Made by a program: the position numbers and the translations under genes. Below, in pieces: positions 42,721 through 49,413 of a stretch of 64,000 bases of DNA. The first letter of the stretch is position 1; each line of letters opens with the position of its first letter. Under the pieces are notes generated by a model, which was not told the DNA's origin, made no database searches, and saw only the letters and a program-made list of their open reading frames with translations. This DNA comes from Alistipes sp. CAG:435 (GTDB lineage: Bacteria; Bacteroidota; Bacteroidia; Bacteroidales; UBA932), in contig FR893142.1 in assembly GCA_000433355.1 (NCBI GenBank), positions 15,124 through 79,123 of the forward strand, read 5' to 3'.

Positions 42721-43713
42721 TTACGGGACCTGTACGGCGTTGATCACTTCGGCGATGATCTGCTCGGTCGTGACATTCTCCGCCTCGGCCTCGTAGGTCA
42801 GTCCGATTCTGTGGCGCAGGACCTCGTTGCAGACGGCCCTGACATCCTCAGGAATCACATAGCCTCTTCTCTTGATGAAGGCGTAGGCCTTGGAAGCCAT
42901 TGACAATGAGATGCTCGCACGAGGTGAGGCTCCGAACGAGATGAGATCCTTGATCTTCCCCAGACCATAATCGTCCGGAGTACGGGTGGCATATACGATG
43001 TCCACAATGTACCTTTCGATCTTCTCGTCCATATAGACATCCCTGACGACGCTTCTGGCGCGCACGATGTCCTCCGGTTTGATCACCGGATTGACTGTCG
43101 GGAACTCACCAGAATTATTCATCCTGATGATTTGCCTTTCCTCCTCTTTCTTAGGATATTTCACGATGACCTTCAGCATGAAACGGTCCACCTGGGCCTC
43201 AGGAAGCGGATAGGTTCCCTCCTGCTCGATAGGGTTCTGCGTGGCCATCACGAGGAACGGCTCCGGAAGCTTGAACGTCTGGTCACCGATCGTCACCTGA
43301 CGCTCCTGCATAGCCTCCAGAAGGGCTGACTGCACCTTCGCCGGGCTACGGTTGATCTCATCCGCGAGCACGAAGTTGGCGAAGACCGGTCCCTTGTGCA
43401 CCTCGAACGACTCGTCCTTCTGTGAATATATCATCGTACCGATAAGGTCGGCAGGAAGAAGGTCCGGGGTGAACTGGATACGGCTGAACTTCGCATCGAT
43501 CGCCTTTGACAATGTACTGATGGCCAAGGTCTTCGCCAATCCCGGCACACCTTCCAGAAGAATATGTCCGTTGGCGAGAAGTCCGATCAGAAGGTTCTCC
43601 ACCAGCTGTTTCTGTCCGATGATGACCTTGCCCATCTCAAGGGACAGCATATCCACGAAGGCGCTTTCCTTCTGGATCCTGTCATTGAGTTCCTTGATGT
43701 TTACACTTTCCAT
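42721..43713 (-). CDS. MoxR family AAA+ ATPase
   Basis: A 330-residue AAA+ protein that probably works as a chaperone with the VWA proteins encoded downstream. Walker A is a variant, LEGVPGLAKTLAI (Ala in place of Gly before Lys, typical for MoxR), Walker B is FVLADEINRSP, and sensor/second-region motifs are ATQNPIEQEGTYPLPEAQ and GASPRASI. First gene of the seven-gene bat operon and divergent from truA, with 44 bases between the start codons. Confidence 0.95.
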   Translation of the reverse strand: MESVNIKELNDRIQKESAFVDMLSLEMGKVIIGQKQLVENLLIGLLANGHILLEGVPGLAKTLAISTLSKAIDAKFSRIQFTPDLLPADLIGTMIYSQKDESFEVHKGPVFANFVLADEINRSPAKVQSALLEAMQERQVTIGDQTFKLPEPFLVMATQNPIEQEGTYPLPEAQVDRFMLKVIVKYPKKEEERQIIRMNNSGEFPTVNPVIKPEDIVRARSVVRDVYMDEKIERYIVDIVYATRTPDDYGLGKIKDLISFGASPRASISLSMASKAYAFIKRRGYVIPEDVRAVCNEVLRHRIGLTYEAEAENVTTEQIIAEVINAVQVP

Positions 43714-43737
43714 ATTATACTGTTTTTACTATTTTTG
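43707..43737 (+). promoter_or_regulatory. Promoter of truA
   Basis: TTTC (43707-43710), a 19-base spacer and TATTTTTG (43730-43737) fit the Bacteroidetes consensus. The start codon follows 20 bases later. The upstream box overlaps the start of the divergent MoxR gene. Confidence 0.7.
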
Positions 43738-43757
43738 CAATCTAAACAATCATATCA

Positions 43758-44528
43758 ATGCGCTACCGGATCACCCTTTCTTATGACGGCTCGTCATTCT
43801 GCGGCTGGCAGATTCAGAACGATACAATGACCGTTCAGGAGTGTCTTCAGAATGCTCTTTCGACCCTCTTGAAGGAGGACATTGCCGTCACAGGCGCCGG
43901 ACGGACCGATTCGAAGGTGAACGCCATCAACTACGTGGCCCACTTCGAGGCCTCGGATCCGGGCATTGACGCAAGCGCGGTTGGCTACAAAATAAATGCC
44001 ATTTTACCCGCCGGAATCAAGGTACATTCGATCGCGCTTTGCGATCCAGAGTTCCACGCCAGATTCGACGCCACACAGCGTGAGTACAAGTACTTTATCC
44101 ACCGCCGCCGGGACCCGTTTATGCGGGAATATTCCTACCTCTACACATTCCCTTTGGACGTTGAGAAGATGAACCGCGCCGCCCAGGCACTTCTCGGTAG
44201 ACACGACTTCAGCTGCTTCGAGAAAGTCGGCAGCGGCAACAAGACATCCATCTGCACCGTCACCCAGGCCAGTTGGGAGACATATTCCCCCGACCACGTC
44301 AGAATGATGGGCTACCCCGCCGAGGAAGGCGACTACCTCGTCTTCACCATCCGCGCCGACCGTTTTCTCAGGAATATGGTCCGCGCCGTGGTCGGCTCCC
44401 TCCTTGAGGTAGGCCGCGGCAAGCGCGATGAGTCCTGGATCGCCACCCTCACCCAAGGCGGATCCCGCTCCTCCGCCGGCGAATCCGTCCCCGGCAACGC
44501 CCTCTTCCTCACCAAGGTGGAATATTGA
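43758..44528 (+). CDS. truA: tRNA pseudouridine synthase A
   Basis: Makes pseudouridine at positions 38-40 of the tRNA anticodon arm. 256 residues; the catalytic Asp lies in GAGRTDSKVNA (about residue 53) and RYRITLSYDGSSFCGWQ opens the fold. The last codons (SAGESVPGNALFLTKVEY) are unusual because a 41-bp copy of this 3' end recurs 2.4 kb downstream and reads PGHALFLTNIVP before a stop. The present end may therefore have been supplied by an inserted element. Confidence 0.96.
   Translation: MRYRITLSYDGSSFCGWQIQNDTMTVQECLQNALSTLLKEDIAVTGAGRTDSKVNAINYVAHFEASDPGIDASAVGYKINAILPAGIKVHSIALCDPEFHARFDATQREYKYFIHRRRDPFMREYSYLYTFPLDVEKMNRAAQALLGRHDFSCFEKVGSGNKTSICTVTQASWETYSPDHVRMMGYPAEEGDYLVFTIRADRFLRNMVRAVVGSLLEVGRGKRDESWIATLTQGGSRSSAGESVPGNALFLTKVEY
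44475..44515 (+). repeat. 41-bp direct repeat at the truA 3' end (left copy)
   Basis: Identical to 46848-46888 except for one base, with sharp divergence on both sides. It encodes AGESVPGNALFLTK of truA. The two copies bracket the metallophosphoesterase / AbiEii / HTH operon, as attachment-site repeats bracket an integrated element. Confidence 0.88.
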
Positions 44529-44533
44529 CGAGT

Positions 44534-45298
44534 CTATCGAAGCTCCTTAAATTCCAGAATATCCAGCATCGAGAACAGGATTCCGTTTATCGAAGAATTC
44601 CAACTCTGGTGGAAGTGTCCGTAGTACCAATGATTAACCGGTTGATGATTAATGGTCAGGAAGTCATATATCAGATCCATTATTTTCCTCTCCTTCGAGC
44701 AATCTTCCAACAAGGTCGGATCAGCCTGTGCCCACCCGGACAGTCCAGCCTTGTCTATGAGTTCACAGAATGAAGGCGCCGTATGAGTCACAACAGTATC
44801 AATCAGCATGCTCTGAGTGATGACAGCCAGACGCTCCAAATCAAGACGCGGGGCTTCACTCTTCCAATATGTCGCGGTCAGGGAAGGATGTAAGCGTGAG
44901 TCTTCCGCGATCCTTGCGGAGCGATCCACGCTGACAGCACCTCCAACGCACAGTATGTTATGGCCACAAACCTCTATCACGCCATAATCCGGGATAGTTC
45001 TAAATCTTTTATGGCGGACTCTCTGTTCGTTGAAATACGACGGATCATCGTGGTTGCCACGCACCATAGCGATGTAGTTGTTCGCCTTTGACAACTTAGG
45101 TGAGATCCGACTGAAAACCTGTTCATAGTAGGCAGGTTTCTCAAAACCGAAGCCACAATCCCCAGCCACTATCAAAAGCGTGTCACTCATACCATAACGC
45201 ACACACAACCGGAACGCCAATTCTCTGAATTCTCCGTGTACGTCCCCGCAGATCACAACGGATTTCACATCGGGATAAGCAAATACATTATCCATCAT
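44534..45298 (-). CDS. Metallophosphoesterase, calcineurin-like
   Basis: A 254-residue phosphoesterase. The metal ligands are in order: GDVHGE, AGDCGFG, VRGNHDDP, VVTHTAP and a C-terminal YYGHFHQS. It is the last gene of a three-gene operon; its start overlaps the stop of the AbiEii-type gene (ATGA), implying coupled synthesis at matched amounts. The family includes phosphodiesterases, nucleases and nucleotide hydrolases, so the substrate is open. In this context I infer that it could reverse or limit the action of the nucleotidyltransferase. Confidence 0.9.
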   Translation of the reverse strand: MMDNVFAYPDVKSVVICGDVHGEFRELAFRLCVRYGMSDTLLIVAGDCGFGFEKPAYYEQVFSRISPKLSKANNYIAMVRGNHDDPSYFNEQRVRHKRFRTIPDYGVIEVCGHNILCVGGAVSVDRSARIAEDSRLHPSLTATYWKSEAPRLDLERLAVITQSMLIDTVVTHTAPSFCELIDKAGLSGWAQADPTLLEDCSKERKIMDLIYDFLTINHQPVNHWYYGHFHQSWNSSINGILFSMLDILEFKELR

Positions 45299-46143
45299 CG
45301 TCTTAAGATTTGCGACATCCGCGCCAAAGCACGACGGATTGAATCGTATGTGCCTATAACCGCATTATCCAGAAGGTCATTCACCAATGGACTATTCTCT
45401 TGCTGTGCAACCTCATTGTCCAACATATCCGCATAATACACCTTGTGATCTTCCGAGAGTATATTCAATAAATCCGAGGCGATCCACTCCGCGCCGGCTA
45501 CTGTCTGGTCAAAGGTTGAAACATCCAGACTTATTGTCCCGGGAATGGAATCGCTGGACAAGGCCAAGGTAATGTATGCGTTTTCCAATATGAACTGCAT
45601 ATCCGCGGCATCCTTACGAGTCATCAGACGCCGGTCACACCAAGCATCCAGTTTAATCAGCCATTGCCCACTTAGCGAAGCCATTCTAAAATCGAACCGA
45701 TCCTCGACAGACACCTCGTCCGCATTCTTCATCACATCCGCAAAACACCGTACAGACATCACGGGATTGCCTTCCGGCGGCCAAGCGACCATTTCTTCCT
45801 GTGCGATATCACCAAACGGAACTATGTCCACCTCATAACGGACATTCTCAATCCCACAATAGTAAAATCTCTGTTTCTCAGGAGCTTTGACAAAGCCGTC
45901 TTTTATAAGGATCTCGGTCAAGCGTTCATATTCATCCCATTTCTCCAAAAGCACAGCCACATCCAAATCCATTGTGCGCCTTGGAGCGCTCCCTGCTCCC
46001 AACAATTTTAGACTAAGGTCACGCGCCGCCGCACCGACAACATAAACCTCGGCACCGATTTCTTTGTAAGCTTTCGCCAACGCCTCCAGAACACTCGCCA
46101 GAAGGCCATTGCCAAGTTCTTCTCTCTTTAATGTATAGGTCAT
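45295..46143 (-). CDS. Nucleotidyl transferase, AbiEii/AbiGii toxin-like
   Basis: A 282-residue DNA-polymerase-beta-fold nucleotidyltransferase. The helix-turn VVGAAARDL and the paired acidic TMDLDVAVLLEKWDEY (DxD) form the nucleotide and metal site; a third acidic residue is in RYEVDIVPFG. A segment with WLIKLDAWCDRRLMTRKDAAD is typical of AbiEii-like proteins. AbiEii is the toxin of a type IV toxin-antitoxin and phage-abortive system and modifies tRNA or other targets. The ATG within TTGAATATG gives a two-base gap to the HTH gene. Lower-GC codon use than flanking genes suggests acquisition. Confidence 0.82.
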   Translation of the reverse strand: MTYTLKREELGNGLLASVLEALAKAYKEIGAEVYVVGAAARDLSLKLLGAGSAPRRTMDLDVAVLLEKWDEYERLTEILIKDGFVKAPEKQRFYYCGIENVRYEVDIVPFGDIAQEEMVAWPPEGNPVMSVRCFADVMKNADEVSVEDRFDFRMASLSGQWLIKLDAWCDRRLMTRKDAADMQFILENAYITLALSSDSIPGTISLDVSTFDQTVAGAEWIASDLLNILSEDHKVYYADMLDNEVAQQENSPLVNDLLDNAVIGTYDSIRRALARMSQILRR

Positions 46144-46145
46144 AT

Positions 46146-46721
46146 TCAAATCAAAGCTTTAATCCTGCCCGCCGCCTCAGTACATCTGTCATCACCAGTT
46201 GAGAGAAGATCTGCATAAACAACTATTATAGGGAAATCCTCTCCCGTCCAGAATTTACGGTAAACATAGATTTCACCTTCCGGATCCGGAATCATTCGAC
46301 CGGTAGCAATGAGACAGTCGGCTGATTCTTCGACATATACATCCCATTTTTGAGGGCGAAGATACCCATCTCTAAGAAATGCTGCCGGTTCTCCTCCCCA
46401 CCGGGCTTGCGATGGGAGCAGGATATCCGCCCAATGCTCCCTCACAGACTCCGCCAGAAACCGGAACCGGCATATCAGCTGTTTCTTTTTCCTGCCTTCG
46501 GAATAGTCTCTGGCCCATCTGTCTATCAAGAACATGCGTTTCCGCAGAATACGTCCCGCAGATGTCTCAACCACAAAACCCCGCTCAGCCAAATCCGACA
46601 TCACCCCCTGCACGGATCCAAGCGACAATCCGGTCTCCTTAGCCATTTGTCTGTATGTCTTGCTGATGTTTGTCTTGTCCTGCAACAGAAACAACACCAA
46701 TCTCATTTCTGACTTCTGCAT
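46146..46721 (-). CDS. HTH regulator, AbiEi-like antitoxin candidate
   Basis: A 191-residue protein. The N-terminal winged helix (TYRQMAKETGLSLGSVQGVM, about 22-41) resembles the AbiEi HTH and the rest forms a larger domain with YVEESADCLIATGRMI and FPIIVVYADLL near the C terminus. AbiEi proteins bind inverted repeats in their own promoter and neutralise AbiEii. Here a 19-base palindrome lies between the predicted promoter and the start codon. It is the first gene of the operon. I assign it to the AbiEi group on context and architecture, not on strong motif identity. Confidence 0.72.
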   Translation of the reverse strand: MQKSEMRLVLFLLQDKTNISKTYRQMAKETGLSLGSVQGVMSDLAERGFVVETSAGRILRKRMFLIDRWARDYSEGRKKKQLICRFRFLAESVREHWADILLPSQARWGGEPAAFLRDGYLRPQKWDVYVEESADCLIATGRMIPDPEGEIYVYRKFWTGEDFPIIVVYADLLSTGDDRCTEAAGRIKALI

Positions 46722-46742
46722 CGTTGTTATAATTTTTAACAG

Positions 46743-46780
46743 TGTTCAAAAATTTTGAACATTACTATATTTTTGAACAC
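46743..46780. promoter_or_regulatory. Operator candidate of the AbiE-like operon
   Basis: Perfect palindrome TGTTCAAAAATTTTGAACA at 46743-46761 plus a second half-site TTTTTGAACAC at 46770-46780. Both lie just downstream of the -7 box, where a bound regulator would block transcription. Confidence 0.72.
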
Positions 46781-46787
46781 AACTCCG

Positions 46788-46819
46788 CAAAAATATAACA
46801 TTATCAATATATTTCCAAA
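46788..46819 (-). promoter_or_regulatory. Promoter of the AbiE-like operon
   Basis: On the minus strand, TTTG (46819-46816), a 20-base spacer and TATTTTTG (46795-46788): an almost ideal Bacteroidetes promoter. The predicted transcription start is near 46780, next to the operator. Confidence 0.75.
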
Positions 46820-46847
46820 TATTTTAACAGCCGCAACCAACATGTAA

Positions 46848-46888
46848 GCCGGCGAATCCGTCCCCGGCCACGCCCTCTTCCTCACCAA
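46848..46888 (+). repeat. 41-bp direct repeat of the truA 3' end (right copy)
   Basis: 40 of 41 bases match 44475-44515. In the truA frame it continues FLTNIVP and then TAA (46889-46900), so it looks like the original end of truA, displaced by the inserted operon. Confidence 0.88.
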
Positions 46889-47345
46889 TATAGTTCCCTA
46901 AGTAAATATTAAGTCTCTACATAGTTTCTTTTGCAATTGTCAGGAACATTCATGTCTGCCTGATGGCCCTGCAGCCAGCATGTCCGTTCCTCATGTCGGT
47001 TTTCCACATTGCGTTGGGAACGTCGAACCGCATTGCAGGTGTCTGCAAGGTAAAGGACTGTTCCCGCTAATTGCAGCGTCAGAAATAGCCCTCAATGAAT
47101 TTCATGGCTCTCAACCACATGAATGTGATCGACAAAGCCACATACCCTTGTCTTGACCTTCATATTGGAACGACAATCTGTTGTTTATCAGAGAAATGAA
47201 TTTCCTGGTGCGCGCCGATTTCGCACATAGGAGGGAGCGACGCCCGAAGAACGCTTTGTAATGACTGTTCCGGCTTCCTGGTGTGCCAAAACCTTCACAA
47301 ACCTAAAGGTGGAATATTAATGAGCGAGGTCTCAAAAAAAATGCG
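46889..47345. other. Intergenic region without a recognised gene
   Basis: About 450 bp between the truA-end repeat and the ExbB promoter. There is no frame longer than about 65 codons. On the minus strand a stop-free stretch (about 47090-47285) reads through without a Met start and matches nothing I recognise. Short inverted repeats such as TGCAG/CTGCA (about 47034-47048) are present. It could be decayed coding DNA left by earlier insertions. Confidence 0.45.
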
Positions 47346-47353
47346 TACCTTTG
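47346..47353 (+). promoter_or_regulatory. Candidate -7 element of the exbB operon
   Basis: TACCTTTG preceded by a run of A, 72 bases upstream of the exbB start; no -33 TTTG at standard spacing. Confidence 0.45.
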
Positions 47354-47425
47354 TGGTTCCGTGGCGTGAAATGTGCAGTTGCACGCCGGAAATGTTTGTA
47401 AATAATAAAAACATACGTGATAATT

Positions 47426-48178
47426 ATGTTGTTCCAAGTTTTGCAGGCCGTGGGCCTGGATTCTGCGGCGGCCGAGATGGCCGAGGATATGGCACAGGGG
47501 GCCGCGCCTGTGGCGGATCTTGCTCCACAGCAGGTTGAGCAGTCGTTCTCACTCATCGAGATGGCGACCAAGGGTGGCTGGCTGATGATCGTGCTGGCAA
47601 TTCTGTCGGTGATCGCCATCTACATATTCGGAAAGAAATGGTGGATGATCCACAAGGCGGGACAGGTTGACAAGAACTTCATGCGCGACATCCGCGACTA
47701 TATTCATGAAGGGAAGGTGAAGTCGGCTGTCTCGCTCTGCCAGAAATATGACTCTCCGGTGGCGCGTCTCGTGGAGAAGGGAATCGAGCGCATCGGAAGA
47801 CCTCTCGCTGACATTCAGACATCTGTCGAGAACATGGGCAACGTCGAGATCGCGAGGCTTGAGAAGGGGCTCCCTATGCTCGCCACCATCGCCGGTGGAG
47901 CGCCGATGATCGGATTCCTCGGAACCGTGCTCGGTATGGTGCAGGCCTTCTTCAATATGGCGAACGCGGGCAACAACATCGACATCACACTGCTTTCGAG
48001 CGGTATCTACACGGCGATGATCACCACGGTGGGCGGTCTTATCGTCGGCATCCTCGCCTACTTCGGCTACAACTATCTGGTCGCTCAGATTTCCAATCTG
48101 ATGTTTATGATGGAGAACGCGACGATTGACTTTATGGATCTTCTGCACGAACCTGCAGGCAACGAGGAGGAGAAGTAG
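47426..48178 (+). CDS. exbB: MotA/TolQ/ExbB proton channel family protein
   Basis: A 250-residue inner-membrane protein that forms the proton channel of the TonB energising complex. Three helices are visible: about 49-68 (WLMIVLAILSVIAIYIFGKK), about 151-175 (IAGGAPMIGFLGTVLGMVQAF) and about 195-220 (AMITTVGGLIVGILAYFGYN). ATG at 47426 is preferred over GTG at 47417. It starts the exbB-exbD-tonB-like operon. Confidence 0.93.
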   Translation: MLFQVLQAVGLDSAAAEMAEDMAQGAAPVADLAPQQVEQSFSLIEMATKGGWLMIVLAILSVIAIYIFGKKWWMIHKAGQVDKNFMRDIRDYIHEGKVKSAVSLCQKYDSPVARLVEKGIERIGRPLADIQTSVENMGNVEIARLEKGLPMLATIAGGAPMIGFLGTVLGMVQAFFNMANAGNNIDITLLSSGIYTAMITTVGGLIVGILAYFGYNYLVAQISNLMFMMENATIDFMDLLHEPAGNEEEK

Positions 48179-48181
48179 TCA

Positions 48182-48592
48182 ATGGCATTCAAGAGAACCA
48201 CAAAGGTCTTGTCGGACACAGCGATGTCTTCGATGACTGACTTGGTGTTCCTGCTGCTGATCTTCTTTCTGATCACCTCGACACTGGTCAATCCGAACGC
48301 GCTGAAGCTCCTGCTTCCTAAGAGCACAGGGCAGGTTTCGGCCAAGCCTACGGTCACCGTCTCGATCAAGGATTGGGGCGACGACACCTACACCTACCAT
48401 CTGAACGGCAGCGAGACGCCGGTGCAGTACTCCGAACTGGAGGATGACCTTGTCGATCTGCTTCAGACAGAGGAGGATCCGACATTCTCGATCTACTCTG
48501 ACGAGAGCGTGCCGATCAAGGAAGTCGTGTCGCTGATGAACATAGCGAAACGCAACCATTACAAGGTAATCTTAGCGACGCAGCCTGAATGA
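48182..48592 (+). CDS. exbD: ExbD/TolR family protein
   Basis: A 136-residue partner of ExbB with a single N-terminal helix (about 20-37, LVFLLLIFFLITSTLVN) whose preceding Asp (MTDLVFLL) is the protonatable residue of the family. The periplasmic domain follows. Three bases after exbB; its end overlaps the TonB-like start by four bases (ATGA). Confidence 0.93.
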   Translation: MAFKRTTKVLSDTAMSSMTDLVFLLLIFFLITSTLVNPNALKLLLPKSTGQVSAKPTVTVSIKDWGDDTYTYHLNGSETPVQYSELEDDLVDLLQTEEDPTFSIYSDESVPIKEVVSLMNIAKRNHYKVILATQPE

Positions 48593-49362
48593 TGAAACCG
48601 TACCTTCGTGACAGAGAGAGGGAGGCCAAGGTCTCCACGGTGACCGGGATCGTTCTTACGGTCGCGGTCCACGTGCTTGCCTGCCTGCTATGCGTGTTCA
48701 CGGGGATGAAATACATCTATCCTCCGCCACAGGAGCAGACATTCCTTGTGGATTTCAGCGAGGACGAGCCTCAGCCGATCAGGAGGCAGAACAGGGGCCG
48801 TCAGCCTCAGGCCGAGGAGATCGACAGGACGAAGCCGGTGGAACTGATCCAGAGGAGCGAGTCGCCTCACCGGTCCGAGAAGGCGAACAAGACCGCCGAG
48901 GCTAAGCCGGACGATTTCGGTGATGTCGAGACTCCTGTGCAGAAGGAGGAAATCAACAAAAACGCCCTGTTCCCGGGAATGAGCAAGAAGGACTCCTCGA
49001 ACGCACCTCACAGCGCCACCGAACCCAAGAACGAGTTCAAGGCCGGACATCCTAAGGGAAACACTTCCAGCGGGAAGGCCGAAGGCACACCTAACGCCCG
49101 GCTGAAAGGCAGAAACACCTTGGGGGCGATTCCAAGGCCGGCATATTCAGAGCAGGACTACGGCACCGTCGTGGTGGACATCTGGGTTGACAACTACGGC
49201 AATGTGACAAAGGCCGTCCCTGGAGGACAGGGAACGACTGTGAACAACTCCAAACTCTGGGCGGCGGCAAGGGCCGCGGCCTTGCAGACACACTTCAACC
49301 AGAGCGCTGACGCACCGGCGCTCCAGCAAGGAACGATAACATACGTTTTCAAATTACAATAG
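48589..49362 (+). CDS. TonB-like energy transducer
   Basis: A 257-residue protein: membrane helix (about 19-41), a long charged and Pro-containing periplasmic linker (about 50-180) and a C-terminal TonB-like domain (GTVVVDIWVDNYGNVTKAVP to the end GTITYVFKLQ). It would transmit the proton-motive force from ExbBD to outer-membrane receptors. No TonB-dependent receptor is in the window. The lack of a classic YPxxA motif makes a TolA-like role also possible. Confidence 0.82.
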   Translation: MMKPYLRDREREAKVSTVTGIVLTVAVHVLACLLCVFTGMKYIYPPPQEQTFLVDFSEDEPQPIRRQNRGRQPQAEEIDRTKPVELIQRSESPHRSEKANKTAEAKPDDFGDVETPVQKEEINKNALFPGMSKKDSSNAPHSATEPKNEFKAGHPKGNTSSGKAEGTPNARLKGRNTLGAIPRPAYSEQDYGTVVVDIWVDNYGNVTKAVPGGQGTTVNNSKLWAAARAAALQTHFNQSADAPALQQGTITYVFKLQ

Positions 49363-49413
49363 AAAAACATTTTACTTATTTATTTTTAATTAATGGCGTG
49401 AGCCACAAACATT

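Noticed and set aside
27965..47118. A 16-base match (GTGGTTGAGAGCCATG) between 27972-27987 and the complement of 47103-47118
   Set aside because: One such match is expected by chance among all 16-base pairs in 64 kb on both strands, and the flanks do not match.
47281..47538. 85-codon frame overlapping the start of exbB
   Set aside because: Gly/Arg/Cys-rich out-of-frame translation of the ExbB N-terminal region; the exbB frame is the supported one.
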